Notes: a model not told the origin generated them from the sequence alone. 64,000 nt of DNA from Coniella vitis (GCA_011317545.1 WUJK01000007.1:1116001-1180000); one strand, 5' to 3'; shown: positions 1 to 14,107, numbered from the stretch's first letter. Numbers and translations: made by a program.

Positions 1-9
1 AACCCGACC

Positions 10-1692
10 ATGCGGCCGTCCTTATCTGACGCTACGAGCAGTAACAATAACCAAGAAACTACCGGGGCAGCGCCACAGCTCCTTGACAACGATGAGAAGA
101 TTCCATGCGATGATATCGATGAGGAAAGTCATGGATCCACTTCTCACAATGGGAATCTCGATAGAATTGCCACTCCCGGCAGTGATGACCAAGGTGGCTC
201 AGTAACCGTTCGCATCAAAGAATCTGACCTGACCATGACTGAATCAATGGTGGAAACTTTCAGCACTGCGGCCACGATCAGATCGGGATTTTCGTCTACG
301 GATGAGCTAGAAAAGGCTGATGGCAATGATCATGACGATGACAAAGGCTCGGCGAAACGTGCATCAGAGATTACGCTTGATTGCAAGACAGACACTGACA
401 CTCAGTCATTCGCAACCGACAACGCTAGATGTGAGTATTCCCAGTGCAACTGCTGATGAACAGAGGAACGAGACTAATGAAGCCTGTTCTCAGGGGTTGA
501 TCCTTTCGATAAGGAGAACAGTGGTTGCGTTGTCGACTGCTATTTCACCGCCGACAATGAGAAGCGGGCCTTGAGTCCGATTTCTGAGGTTGACGACTGC
601 GTCAATATCAAATTCTCCAGTAACAGTGACCTCTATATCAAAGCCAAAGATTGCAGCGGCCGAGTTTACGTGTTTGAAGTCGATGCGGTCGCCATCGCTG
701 CTTGCTCACCCGTTCTGGGCAAGATGGTATTTCAAACGCACACTCGCGGCAATCAAACCTCTTGGCTTTTCGAGCTGGATGATGACCCCTCCGCCCTCAA
801 GTTCATGTTTTCCGTCTTCCACCTGTTGCTGCGCGCGCCTTTTCTCAGCAAAGAACCTAAGCCTGAGCACATTTACAGCATTCTACAAACATTCTCAAAA
901 TACGCCGTCGAGGATAGGGTCATAGACCTTTGGGCGAGGACCTGGGTCGCAGGCTTTCGCAAAAGCATTTGCACAACAACGCTCAGCCAACTCAAGTGCC
1001 TTTCCATTGCACACAGACTGGGCGATTTTAAATCATTCAAGTCATGCATCCGCAACGTCGCTCATGAAGTGGAGTTGGATGATGATGGCGGCATGCACCT
1101 CAGCAGTGGCGAGACTATCCCACCGAATCTAGCAATCGAAATACGCGCAGTGCGTGACAAGGATCTCAACAGCATTCTGACTTGCCTACGGGATGCGTAC
1201 GACTTTCTGGCTGACCCGCACAACTTCTCGAAGCCTCGTTACTGCCTTTCTGTGGATCACCACAAAGAATGTAATCAGAAACTCCTTGGTTCGTTGCTGA
1301 GCAACCTGGTTGAGCAACAGCTCTGGCCTCTTCCTGACCCCCAAACCTACCGTGGGCGAGTTGGCGACCTGGTCAAAAAGGCGCAAAACATGGAAATTCG
1401 AGGACTCTATTTCCCAGGAATCAAGCCTCATGAGCAGCGCCACGGCCTTTGCAAAGTAGACCAGGATGATATGGCCAACAATATACTGGCGGGTAGGGCA
1501 TACTTGCCCATTTCAAGCGACGTAATCTTAACCATGTATCGAACTGGTCGGCGGATCGGGATCCATCAGGATGAAGAGGCCGAATACGAGGACTACCAGG
1601 CCATCTATCAGCATGCCGCTGATGACTACGAGGAGGAATTCTCCTCGCACTTGCGTACCTGGGACGATGACGATGATGCACACGGCCACTAA
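10..1692 (+). CDS. BTB/POZ-domain protein (5' end may lie outside window)
   Basis: Two exons, 10-430 and 494-1692, joined across a 63-nt intron (GTGAGT donor, CTAATGA branch site, CAG acceptor). The reading phase is kept and the product is about 539 aa. The first ~165 residues are Ser/Thr/Asp/Glu-rich and look disordered. Residues ~176-300 resemble a BTB/POZ fold: a 'DLYIKAKD' strand, then 'VFEVDAVAIAACSPVLGKM', which matches the 'H..VLa..SpvF..mf' core of BTB domains, then helices ending near 'VIDLWARTWV'. The tail is very acidic (DDDDDA). Fungal BTB proteins of this kind are mostly uncharacterised; some act as Cul3 adaptors, but nothing here shows that. There is no in-frame stop between position 1 and the ATG, so the true start could lie upstream of the window. 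The BTB family call is good; the function is unknown. Confidence 0.82.
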
Positions 1693-4600
1693 GATCACTA
1701 TGGTCAAGTTAATGCCTCGGGAGCTTATCCATTCGGAGCAGATACACACTCGAATGCGTAGCTGTTGTTGAGTCACTCACCACTCACATTGGCCAGTAGA
1801 TCAGACAAGATAATATAAGTAAGCATTGAATCTTGAAAACTTGCTAGATGCGATTGCCGCTTGTAGATGGCTTGGATCACGTTCGATGTTGTAGGATTTG
1901 AAGCCCATGCTCACTCACATTCGACCCGGTCGCTGTGCTTCTTTGTAGTACGCTTACTTGAAGTCGTCGACGAAGTGGCTCACATGATAACGCCAACCCA
2001 AACTTCCATGAGTGCAAGCAGCGCGACGTTTCCACGTATGGTGCATTTGAGTATCGTTAACGTCCACAGATTGACCAAGATGAGTAGTTAGACAAGGCTA
2101 GGTACCCAATCAGGAATTATGATGCTGCATAGTTGACAAGCATCCGTATTTATGCTAAACCACGCAAGTACTACGTACATAGTATGTACACAGAACGTTT
2201 TTCTTTAGAGGCGAAGGGGGGAAACACAACAGAATGCATTGCTTTGCAGTGCGTTAGTTACATTCAACAAGGCTTTCGATTACGAACCTTTGGCAAGGCC
2301 GATGAATCTGTCATCTGTCCATACCTAGTGCACGATAGCACATTTATTTCCAACAGAAGACATTCATTGAAAACAAGCTATTCTGATGGAGGCTTTTCTT
2401 TGGTGGTGAAATGGAGGGGCGAAAATGATAAAAACAATACCTGTTTATCTGAATCCATACAATTGTGCCTTATCTGCCGTTGTAATGAGCAAAATCAGTA
2501 CCCTTGAGCGATGAGCATTTGAGGGCCATAGCTGACGAAGCGAGCCGATATTCCGAGATCCTGAATACTGTATTTGCGTTAGTAGTAGTCAGCGCTGGCG
2601 AAGAGGAAGGGCCAGTATGTGGTATTTTCCACGGCGCGTGCGTTATAGTACATTGTTAAACTTCTAACAATGAGATCACCTTGATGAGAAGTGACCAGAG
2701 AGTACTTTCTTTGCACATATGTAATATATTACTTTTACGAAATGCTGTCGCAAGGAAAGCCTTCATGAGGATTCGAAGGAAAAAAGAATGAGAGTCGACG
2801 TTTTGGCTGGATTGTTGTTTTTGCCCCAAAAGGGGAGTTGTGGCTTACAAATGGGTGAGTTAGCCTACAACTAGGTAAGTATGTGCATGCGGAGAAGATG
2901 CACTGAGTGGGGTCTGCACATACAAAATGTACAGGGGTACTTAACACCCCGATACCTGCTAATGGGTCCTGGACGTTCTGGAAGCCTCTGAGCCCTGCGG
3001 CTTATCGGATTTTGGGAATGCCCCGGTGCAAACTAGCAGGGCCTCTCTGTAGCAAACGATCATGGACCTACCCAGTCATGTACGTTAGTATCCGATGATA
3101 CGTCAGCGCGCCGATGCATTTTTCTGAACCTCAGATGCAGGAATTTAACCTTTTTACTCTTTTATGTTTCACGTTATGTCTTTGTTCTTGCTTTTCAATG
3201 AGTCATTGGTTACTACTACTACGTATTCCCAACTGAATAACTTGCGGATTGCAACGACGTGGACCCAAGTTTCACTGTCTTTTACGGAAGGATGTACCTG
3301 CCAGGTGGTGATTAGAAGTAGAAGCCATCTCTTGGGTGCTTACTATGTAGATGTATTACTATGCTGGACTAATACTATGCAGAGAAGAGGGGCCTAGCAG
3401 GGCGAGCCCCGCAGGGTCCAATCTCCCGTTTGGCGGGAAGGGAACTGTTAGCGTGCCCACAGCTGTTTGTGGTGTAGCACTTGCCTCCACCCCACCCATC
3501 CCCCCCCAGCGCCAGGGCTTTTGGCTGTCATACAAAACGTGATGTTTTGTACATAGTAAGAACAACAAATAACAAGGGCCGGGCCCTCGGGAAGCTGTAG
3601 CTGTCCGCTACGGGCCGGGGCTTGCATTGAAAGCCCGCCATACTACTATGTATGTAGGAGACTCTGCTACTAGTACACGCCTGTCGTTCTTAGATTGTGT
3701 TCTTTGCCTTTCATACAAGACCTTCTGTCGTCAGCCCAGACTCTCAAAATTCTTAATGTTTTTTATTTTCAAGCTTGAAAGGGAGAGGGGGCGCAAATCA
3801 ACACGTATTATGTACGCAATAAAGGGTGGCCCGCCAAATTGCGGGAGGCTACATAGTACATACTATTAGTATTGCGAATGAACTAACAAACGTGCAGCTT
3901 GTCTGCGGTGGGTGTGTTCCCAAGAATCCTTACCTTATATACATAGTATGAGCTCTTGTTCTATACGCGTTGGAGATAGTGTGCAAGTGAGATATTGCTT
4001 TCCCATCTGTCTTTCGGGAGACTCAGTTTCCGAGACTAGTGAGATTATAGTAGCAGAAGTGAATGGCCTTAACCTAAATTATTAAAACAAGGCTCTTCAG
4101 TGAAGAATGTTTCTTGCTGAGGTGTTGGCTAACTAATGGCGTCGATTTTCACTTTTGTGTTCTTTAAGCCAGGTGTCCAAGGAATGTTACTGTCCCTGGC
4201 TCAATTGGGCAACTTGGTCGCAACCTCACTGCCGACAATTGATGGATCATGTCGACCGATCTCTGCAATACAAGAGATTACCAGAGGATCTTTGTTTGAT
4301 GCATACTCATACATAGTACATAACCGTTTCTCTCTTTTGTACACACCGCCCCCCTCCAAATGCAACCATGTGTACATAGTACATCTGCTGCTGTGGGCCA
4401 CTCAATCTTGATCGGCTCAACCGAGCAGCCGGTCCTGATTGCAGGGGACAAAAAGAAGCGGCCGTGGAACGTCTCAGATGCATCTTCGCTCCAAATGCTG
4501 CTACCATTTCTGCTCTGTGCTGGCCCGACAAATGCAAAAGGTTCCGTCGAATGCAGGGGGATGAAAGAAGGGGGGGGGGGGTTCTCAAGGGTTGAGTCAC

Positions 4601-6861
4601 CGTGCACGACATATCGTTCAGGACATATCGTTCAGGGTGGCTAATTTTCAACAATAACAGCCGGCATCTCGGCGCATTGTTCAATTGCCTTGGTCTGCAT
4701 CTACATGGGAAAGAATATGTCTTGATTATCAGCTGCCCACGACTCCGTAGTGGTGGGCTCGGCTGCATAGATAATGACAGATGTGTCACTGCCCCAATGT
4801 CCAACCCGGAGTATCAAGATAGTAGGGCTGTTAACGTCAGCCACGGGTTCCAGCGGAATCGCGTTTGCTGCGTGATGACCCGACTCGCGCTCGAGCGAAG
4901 TGAAAGTATGCGCGGTAAATAGCATAAGCATCAACCAGCCGTATTCGAGTTCGTGTTACGGTTTGTGACAGCACAGCACGGCCTCGCTTATTAGCCTTTT
5001 GTACCAGATTCGACACCGCCGGTCACCGTGGGTTGGGGTTAGGCCTGAGGCAGGGGGTTGGGTCTCTATCCACAGGGTGTCTCGGCTGTCGTTGGTGTTT
5101 ACATAGTGCGGATGCTATGATTCTATAGTATTGTCCAGATGATTCTCGTCACTGGGTTTGGCTGACGGGCTCAATTTTGTACTTCTGCCCTGTATATACC
5201 AAACAAGTATTGGTTTTATACTATGAATTGACAGCTGCCTAGTGTTTCCGTGCTTGACCGCCCTTGGCCAATGCTGTCCAACCCTGGATTTTCCTCCATC
5301 TCCTCGTACAAAAAGCTCAGCGCTGCACAGCCTGCAAGATTGATAGGCCCCCAGGCTGATTCCTAAAGGATGCCGACAGTATTTGCTGTGCTACGAGGCT
5401 CCAGCTGTTGTTGATCGATGCCTTCCAAGGCATCCGTGACCGCGCGCAAAGTCCACAGTCCGTAAGCTGCGACGGGTGCCAAACACTACATAGAAAGCCT
5501 TCTCGGGGTGTTGCAAAGACCCGTGAATGAGCCACTCCCTGGGTGTGCCCACAGTGGGTTTCCGCACTCCGCAAGTGCTGGGGCAAGTGGGTCATCCAGG
5601 TACGTACCGGCAGATTGAGGCACGAGGTACCTGGCCAGCTTGCTTGGTCTAATCTCGCTGGCGCGCTGTCTTCCCCATTCTGCATATCTGGTAACGGCAT
5701 AAACCCAGCCGATTGGCACCCGAAGGCTGCAGTGATCAATTGCTGCCATGGCACAGGCTGGCCACGTTTTTGATCGGCCATGGTAGTACTTGTAGCGTTC
5801 TCGGTAGAAAAGAAGCTTTTCTTTTGGGTTGCTCCAGGATGCATGCCAGATGCCATCACCTCTGAGCTTGTTTATACGCACTACCCGGGTACATAAGGCG
5901 ACATAGTATAGCAAATGTTCTCGGGGCGATTTCCCGCCGACAGCCAGATGAAGGCCCTCCAAGCTACAAGTCGCTACTATACTATGTATAGCCAATCAGC
6001 AGACAGCAGGCTGGGCCCGGGGGTCGTCCTCGAACGCCCCACCAGCGCAGGGGCCCCCTGAACGAGCCTCCGTCCTTGGCGCGGAAAGTCTGGATGGCTC
6101 CGGGCTCTCTCTGAGAATGCGAATACGCCGCCCGCCTGCCGCCCAGACGCAAGTCTGATAAAACCCGTTGCCTCGCATCCACAGCGGCGCACCCTCCCGC
6201 CCGCAAGGGCCTTTTCTTTTTTTTTGTTTATTTATCGCCTTCTCTGCTGGACTTGCTTGCTTCTGTTCCAGCGCTGCCTCCCTCCCCGAGAGACACGAAC
6301 AGCAAGCAGACTGCCGAAAGGGTACCCCAGGTAGTTGCTTCTTCTAAAAGGCTGCCCTAGCTCAGCTGTCAAACCCAAAGCCTCGGAAGTGGCTCCCCGC
6401 CGTCACCCAAAACCCAAACAAGGTTGCTGTGACAGCCACCATACCCGCCCGTTTGCCTCGACGGCTCCTTGTTTCTTTCCTTCTATCTTTTTGTTCTCCC
6501 ACAGAAGAACCACGGTACGCCTCTGCTGTCTTTACTGTCTCTCCTCGTAGCGTCACCGTCCATCTACCCTGGGTGTGCCTGTGCATGACTTGTTTGTGTG
6601 CTGCCCGACTAGGCGCCGCCTGGAATGCCTGTGATCCCAGGAAATAGAGAGACCAGCAACATTGGACATTACGTCCACTGAACATCCGTCACTAACTTTG
6701 CTCTGCCGCGGTCCTTAGTGCCCCATGAATTAGTGGCATTCTCAGCAGGCGACATCCCATTGACGCACCCAAAGCGAAGCGACGCAAGCGGCGTCACTGA
6801 CTGTGGGCTCACCCTTTCCAGCCTTTGAGAGCTTGCCACCCCTCTCGCCCACTCGCCCACA
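1693..6861. other. 5.2-kb gene-empty interval rich in TACATAGTA motifs
   Basis: No reading frame here shows family features or plausible splicing. The longest open frames (minus strand, around 5317-5995, 169-180 aa) are unconvincing. The interval holds ten copies of ACATAGTA or its complement (starts near 2177, 3341, 3551, 3644, 3851, 3941, 4311, 4374, 5901 and 5980). The copy at 2175-2189 is a 15-bp odd-centred palindrome. A GC-rich patch lies near 3580-3620. Homopurine and homopyrimidine runs occur near 4570 and 6210-6230. The last ~650 bp is pyrimidine-rich and presumably includes the promoter and leader of the ABC transporter that follows. Confidence 0.6.
4608..4635. repeat. perfect 14-bp direct tandem repeat
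   Basis: Two exact adjacent copies of GACATATCGTTCAG. No known family is recognised. It lies in the gene-empty interval, just after a run of about eleven G. Confidence 0.9.
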
Positions 6862-9800
6862 ATGTCCTTCACTGGCGGCGCCTTTATCAACAATGACCGC
6901 TCAGCCCAGACTGGCGGCGTGCCCGGTCTTGCGCGCCTGAACTCCCACGAGGTCGCCGAGGAGACTGTCATACTGAAGAAGGTCTCGCAGTCTACGCTCA
7001 GACGCACTACCTCCAAATCCACAATGCCCAATGCTTCCACGGATGTCGAGAAGGTTGAGGGCCGGCCCCAGAGTGACTCTCACGCAAGTGCTCCTGCGAC
7101 CACCATCAATGGCGACGATGACGCGATCGCCCACGCCAACAAGGAGGGCATTGAGACGACAGAAACCGAGAGCGACGAGGATGCCCGCGAGACGGAGCGT
7201 CGTGCAGAGATGGTGCAGAACCTGGCTCGCAAGTACTCGAACGTATCCGGCACCCAGGGCGAGCACCCTTTCGCCATTCACTCGGACGACCCAGAGAGCC
7301 CGCTGAACCCCAATGGCGAAAACTTCAGCGCTCGGGCATGGGCAAAGGCCATCCTCGACCTCGTCTCCCAGGAAGGCGCCTCCTTCCGCACGAGCGGTGT
7401 AGCCTTTCAGAACATGAACGTGTTCGGTTTTGGCGCCGGTACCGACTTCCAGAAGGATGTTGCCAACGTCTGGCTGGACGTAGCGGCTTCGTTGCGCGGC
7501 CTTGTTGGTTCCAGCTCCAAGAGGAGGATTGACATCCTCCGGCAGTTTGACGGTTTCGTCAACTCGGGTGAGATGCTCGTCGTCCTTGGCCCGCCTGGTT
7601 CTGGTTGCAGTACCTTTTTGAAGACCATTTCTGGAGAGATGAACGGCATCTACATGGAAGACACCGGCTATCTCAACTATAATGGCATCTCAGCGTCTGA
7701 AATGCACAAATACCATCGTGGCGAGTGCATCTATACGGCCGAGGTGGACGTGCACTTTCCCATGCTGTCGGTAGGCGATACACTGACTTTTGCCGCACGA
7801 GCTCGTGCACCCCGCGAGATCCCGGGCGGTCTGTCCAAAGAGGTCTTTACCAACCATGTGCGTGACGTTGTCATGGCCATGTTTGGTATTTCTCACACGG
7901 TCAATACCCGTGTGGGTAACGAGTACGTGCGTGGTGTGTCTGGTGGTGAGCGCAAGCGTGTGACAATCTCCGAGGCTACCTTGTCCGGTGCCCCTCTGCA
8001 ATGCTGGGACAACTCGACCCGTGGTCTCGATTCGGCCAACGCTATTGAGTTCTGCAAGACGCTGAGGCTACAGTCGGAGCTGTTTGGCAGCACCGCCTGT
8101 GTTTCCATCTACCAAGCGCCACAAAGCGCCTACGACTTGTTTGACAAGGCGGCCGTGCTGTATGAGGGCCGACAAATCTTTTTCGGTCGTGCAGATGCTG
8201 CAAAGGAGTACTTTGTGAACTTGGGTTTCGAATGCCCTGCCCGTCAGACCACACCCGACTTCCTAACATCCATGACAAGTCCCCAGGAGCGTATCGTGAG
8301 GGCTGGCTTCGAGAACAAGGCACCACGAACGCCCGACGAATTCGCTGCCTGCTGGAAGAACAGCAACGAGTTCAAGCAGCTCCAGGCTGATATTGAACAG
8401 TACAAAAAGGAGCACCCCATCGGCGGACCTGACGCCGAGAAGTTCCGCGCCCACAAGCGTGCTCAACAGTCCAAGGGCAACCGCGCCAAGTCTCCTTACA
8501 CTCTCGACTACATGCAACAAATCCAGCTGTGTCTTTGGCGTGGATTCAAGCGTCTGCGAGGTGACCCCAGTTTGACGATTGGAGCTCTGATTGGAAATAC
8601 CAGTATGGCCTTGATCATCTCCAGTGTCTTCTTCAACCTGCAAATGACGACATCGAGTTTCTTCCAACGCGGTGCCCTGCTCTTCTTTGCTTGTCTCATG
8701 AACGCCTTCGCCTCAGCTCTGGAAGTGAGTTTAGCAATTCTCCTTGTCCTCCAGCTGGTCTTTTTCTGTCCCTCCGTGCCACGCAAGATTTGTACTAACA
8801 CTTGTGGCCTTGTCCAGATTCTCACTCTGTATGCCCAAAGACCGATTGTCGAGAAGCACGCCCGATATGCCATGTACCACCCTTCCGCCGAAGCCGTTGC
8901 CTCCATGTTGTGTGATTTGCCCTACAAAGTCGCCAACACGATTGTTTTCAACATAACACTGTACTTCATGTCCAATTTGCGCCGAGAAGCAGGTCCTTTC
9001 TTCTTTTACCTGCTTACCTGCTTCCTCGCCACGCTGGCCATGTCCATGATCTTCCGAACAATTGCATCCTCATCCCGCACACTGTCCCAGGCAATGGTGC
9101 CCGCCGCCATCATCATCCTGGGCCTCGTCATCTTCACGGGTTTCGTCATTCCCATTGATTATATGCTTGACTGGTGTCGCTGGATGAACTATATTGACCC
9201 CTTGGCCTACGCTTTCGAGGCTCTCATGGTCAACGAGTTCCACAACCGTGACTACACCTGCACAGCCTATGTGCCTAGCACACTTGTTCCGGGATACGAG
9301 AATGTTGGGGCCACGAACCACATTTGCTCGGCAGTTGGCGCCGTGACCGGCCAGGCCTTTGTCAATGGTGATAATTACATCAACTCGGCCTTCAGTTACT
9401 ACCACGCGCACAAGTGGCGTAACATTGGCATTCTCATTGGCTTCGTCATCTTCTTCCTGTGCACCTACATGTTGACTGCTGAATTTGTCTCCGAGAAGAA
9501 GTCCAAGGGTGAAGTCCTTGTCTTCCGTCTTGGCCACAAGCCAGCGTTCTTGCAGGACCAGAAGCACGATGCCGAGGGCGGCAAGCCCACCGGCGGTCCC
9601 ATTGTTTCGACTCGTGGCGAAGGCACTGACTCGGACGACAAGGAAGCCGCTTTCATTGAGAAGCAAAGAAGTGTGTTCCACTGGCAGGACGTCTGCTACG
9701 AGGTCAAGATCAAGAATGAGACGAGACAAATCCTGAACAATGTGGACGGATGGGTTAAGCCTGGTACTTTGACGGCATTGATGGGTGTGTCGGGTGCCGG

Positions 9801-11685
9801 CAAGACTACCCTGCTCGACTGCTTGGCTGACCGTACCTCTATGGGTGTCATTACTGGACAAATGTTGGTCGACGGACACCCCCGTGACACCTCTTTTCAG
9901 CGCAAGACTGGTTACGTGCAACAGCAAGATCTTCACCTTCAAACCACCACTGTGCGCGAGGCTTTGAACTTTAGTGCTCTGCTCCGTCAGCCATCGCACG
10001 TTCCACGCGAAGAGAAGCTTGCTTATGTCGATGAAGTTATCAAGCTACTGGACATGGACGAGTACGCTGACGCCGTCGTCGGTGTGCCTGGTGAAGGTCT
10101 CAATGTTGAGCAGCGTAAGCGCTTGACCATTGGTGTGGAGTTGGCTGCGAAGCCGCCACTGCTGCTTTTCGTCGATGAGCCTACCTCCGGCCTTGACTCT
10201 CAAACCAGTTGGGCTATTCTGGATCTCCTTGAGAAGCTTACCAAAAGCGGTCAGGCCATTCTCTGCACCATTCACCAACCTTCGGTAGGCACTCCCCTCT
10301 CTACTTTTTGTATGCTGCATTTTTGTCACTAACTGTATTCGCAGGCTATGCTTTTCCAACGTTTCGATCGTCTGCTCTTCCTTGCCAGAGGCGGCAGAAC
10401 CGTTTACTTTGGCGATATTGGCGAGAACTCCAAGACCATGAGCTCTTACTTTGAGCGCAACGGAGCCCACCCATGCCCCGCCGATGCCAACCCCGCTGAA
10501 TGGATGCTGGAAGCAATTGGTGCTGCGCCTGGCTCTGAATCCGATATTGACTGGTTCAAGACGTGGAAGGAGTCGCCTGAGTGTGCCGAGGTCCACAAGG
10601 AATTGGAACGCCTCAAGGCAGCCGGTGCCCACGTTGCTACCGAAGACACGGCTGTTCACGACAAGAGCAGCTACCGCGAGTTTGCTGCGCCCTTCACTGT
10701 GCAGCTTCGTGCAGTTCTGGGACGTGTCTTTTCGCAGTATTGGCGCACACCATCGTACATCTACTCCAAGGCTGCGCTCTGTATCGGCATTTCGCTCTAC
10801 ATTGGTCTCGTCTTCCTCAACGCACCCAATTCGGTCCAGGGTCTCCAGAATCAGATGTTCGCCATCTTCAACATTCTCACCGTCTTTGGCCAATTGACAC
10901 AGCAACAAATGCCCCACTTTGTCGTTCAACGAGACCTTTACGAAGTGCGCGAACGTCCTTCCAAGGTCTATAGCTGGAAGGTGTTTATGCTGTCGCAAAT
11001 CATTGTCGAACTACCCTGGAACACACTTATGGCAGTCTTTATGTTTGTGTGCTGGTACTATCCTGTCGGTCTCTATCGCAACGCCGAGGCAGCCGGTCAG
11101 GTTCACGAGCGTGGAGCACTTATCTTCCTGTTTCTGTGGGCTTTCCTCCTCTTCACTTCGACCTTTACCGACTTGGTCATTGCAGGCTTCGAGACTGCCG
11201 AGGCTGGTGGAAATATTGCCAACCTGCTCTTTACACTGTGTCTCATTTTCTGCGGTGTCCTCGCTACGCCCAGCAGCTTCCCGCGCTTTTGGATCTTCAT
11301 GTACCGCATTTCGCCCTTTACATATCTTGTCTCGGGCATGCTTTCGGCATCTATTGCCAACACAGACATTGTGTGCGCAGCCAACGAGTTTTCCATCTTC
11401 GACCCTCCTTCGGGCCAGACCTGCTATGAGTACCTGGAGAACTACCTTGCCTTGGAGAAAACCGGCTACCTGCAGAATCCCAACGCGACTAGCGACTGTA
11501 GCTTCTGCTCCATCAGTGACTCCAACGCTTATCTTGCCAGCGTCGATACGAGCTACGATGACCGCTGGCGCAACTTTGGCATCATGTGGGCCTTTATCAT
11601 CTTCAACATCTTTGCCGCCCTGGGTCTGTACTGGTTGAGCAGAGTTCCCAAGGGCAAGAAGGTGGAGAAGACGAAGAAGGAGTGA
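6862..11685 (+). CDS. PDR-type (ABCG) multidrug ABC transporter, full length
   Basis: Exons are 6862-8724, 8818-10284 and 10345-11685 (introns of 93 and 60 nt); the product is 1556 aa. The 93-nt first intron contains no stop in frame but interrupts the conserved 'ASALE|ILTLY' segment and has a TACTAACA branch site, so it is a real intron. The order is NBD1-TMD1-NBD2-TMD2, the fungal PDR layout. NBD1 (Walker A near aa 243) reads GPPGSGCST, with Cys in place of the catalytic Lys, and is followed by signature VSGGERKRV and WDNSTRGLD. NBD2 (near aa 945) has canonical GVSGAGKTT, a degenerate signature LNVEQRKRLTIG and Walker B LLLFVDEPTSGLD. This asymmetry is normal for Pdr5/Cdr1 relatives. Such pumps sit in the plasma membrane and export azoles, xenobiotics or secondary metabolites using ATP. 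The substrate cannot be read from sequence. No clear PDRE element was seen upstream. An AATAAA-like signal lies near 11862. Confidence 0.97.
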
Positions 11686-12209
11686 AGAAAAACCAAGAAG
11701 GAAGAAAAACATAGTAAAAAGGAGAAAGAAAAGCACGGGATTTCGCATCTCGTTGCGCTGGATTTTTGACGAATTAACAATCGAGTCACTTGCATTATGT
11801 GACCAGCCCTTCCCCCCCCCCCCCGCCCCCCGGTTCGAGATGATGATTTTATCATATGACAATAAATCAAAACTGATATGTGTTTTATTTTTTAAACTGT
11901 AATGAAGCATAATTTGGAGGCCTTTTTTTTTTCTCCTCTTTCTTTTCTTCCATCCAATGCATCTACCTACCATTTATTTCCTGGGGAAGCGAGTGAGAGA
12001 ACTGGGTGGAACGAGCAATCGCATTGAAAACAACTCCTCTCTTGATTAATTCTTGTTACATTTTTCTTTTCTTTTCAGCTTGTTAAGCGTCTCTCCTCTT
12101 TCACTATATGCTAGATTAAGGTCGCCTTCATGTCAAGAGAAAATGGGAGAAGCGGGTGGTTAGTCATTTACAAGAAGACGACGGAAAGCTTGAGGATATC
12201 CATTATAGA

Positions 12210-12212
<3 letters not shown>

Positions 12213-12243
<31 letters not shown>
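12213..12243. repeat. (AT)n dinucleotide microsatellite
   Basis: About 15 AT units, followed by a degenerate TATATA tail. Confidence 0.95.
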
Positions 12244-12244
<1 letters not shown>

Positions 12245-12990
12245 TATATATACTACTGGCCTGGATGAGTGGCTATCGATCTATGATTGCGTTGATACGG
12301 GTGATGTATGAGGAATGAGGTGAGATGTATGTCGGAGAGGAGAAAGGAGTGTCGTTCAAGACTTTGGTTTCTTGTCCAAGTTCGTTGAGTAATTCTATAA
12401 TAGTGATTGCGTTGTGTTTGTTGAACTTGGGTGGGAATCATCAGACTATGATATTTTGACAGTTTTGGCAATGGCACTTTGGTCAATCACACGAGGTGTG
12501 AGGCAAGTATTGATATATGTAGTACAACATGTTGAGGGCCGTTTGTTTATCTATGTGGGCAGATTCCGGGCACAAAAAGTGATCCCAGCCTTGTTTGTCC
12601 TTGATGATTTGTTTGTCTCGCGGGAAGAAAACCTCGAGGACGAATTTCTTTGCTTATTTGAATTTATATGCGTGCCTTGTTCACCTACTAAATCTGAATA
12701 TCAAATCAGTCTTATATATCAGTATCAGAGTACCCAGCCAAGTATCTATTTGCTTACACCGTACTCAAGAAGAGTGCGTTAACCCACATGCACTAGAGTA
12801 ATAATGTACTCGATGCTGGTGGCATTGAATCGACCAAGATGGGAGTCACTGAACTGCAGAGCGATAGAAATGGTCTGCCTATTTCTGCACCACTACGTTT
12901 GTAGATTATGCAACTGCTGTTGAATAATAAAGCTTTGTTTATCCGAGTTGGTACAGTTTTGTTAGCCAAAAGAAAAACCCCCTTCTGGTA

Positions 12991-12992
<2 letters not shown>

Positions 12993-13027
<35 letters not shown>
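12993..13027. repeat. (AT)n dinucleotide microsatellite
   Basis: About 17 uninterrupted AT units. Confidence 0.95.
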
Positions 13028-13030
<3 letters not shown>

Positions 13031-14086
13031 CAAGATTGTCTTGTCTCGATAAACGCACGGTTTTGTTGACCATATATCGGTGAATACCTACCTACCTTCC
13101 AATCTAGGTGCCTATTTATATTTGCAAGGTAGAGCTGTCAGTGTTCAGCCATTCCCTTTCCGATTCCTTCTCTTCCTCTAGTAGCAAAGTCTTGTTAAGT
13201 TCAGCCTCGAGCTATATTCTTTGCTTCCACGACTCACCTTTTCCCCCGGATGTGTCCGCATGAGAGAAGCGGATTATGAGTCTCGCCCGGGGGAGGGGGT
13301 TGCCCACCTTTTTTCCCCTGGTTCTAATGAACTGGTGGGGGTTTGTGTTAGGTATTTTTTTTTCCCCCTCAAGACGTTTTCCGATTGTGGATGCCCGCTC
13401 TTATGTGAATAATATGTAAGCACATATATATACCCATGGGGAACCACAATTCTTGTCAATCCGAGACAAGAGTCTAACCGCAAGTATGCTGGCTGCTGCT
13501 GCTTGTTGTTGCTGCAGGACTGCTTTATGTAGCAAAAGAATAAGGAGGATGGGGGGGGGGAGAAAGGTTGCAGTCGGACTGAGGATACGGTCATTGGGAA
13601 GGGCGAGGTGTGTGAAAAGGGGGGGGGCTTTGCTCTCTTTCTTTTTGAGAAAAAAGTAATACAATCTGTTAGCATAAAGAAAGACTTGAGAGATAAGAAG
13701 GAAGAAGAGGAAGAGGGGAAAGTTCTGGTGGATTTATGTTCGGAGTTTCGTTACAGAATGTGTGGTGGAGACGTCATGGTTATGGTTTGAGAGGTTGGGT
13801 GGGAGTCAGGAACGCATTGTGGCAAGTGTTTTGGTACAGTATATTTATTGCTGGGCTGGCTGATACCATATCTGGTTACGTCAAAAAAAAAAAAAAGCAA
13901 GCGTGATTTGGAAGAGGTTTCTTTGCCTGCGATTTGAGCCCCCAGGTGGTCTCTCGGCCCTTACTCCTCGGAACGACGAACAAAAGAAAAAAAGCCAAGA
14001 GAACAATTACATGTAGAAAAAGAAGAAAAAGAAGAAAAGCAAATGGTATCAAAAATTATATGCCATAGAAACGCTCAAAAGATCAG

Positions 14087-14107
14087 ATATATATATATAT
14101 ATATATA
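14087..14107. repeat. short (AT)n tract
   Basis: About ten AT units, in the 3' flank of the receptor gene. Confidence 0.9.

Noticed and set aside
5317..5995. Two overlapping minus-strand frames of 169-180 aa
   Set aside because: They overlap in different phases with no family features; most likely chance frames in GC-rich DNA.
7580..7625. Missing Walker A lysine in NBD1 of the ABC transporter
   Set aside because: Not a defect: Cys at this position is normal in fungal PDR-type transporters.
9070..11973. Three long antisense open frames (309-320 aa) opposite the ABC transporter
   Set aside because: They mirror the codon bias of the sense gene, lack domains and splice logic, and overlap conserved coding sequence throughout.
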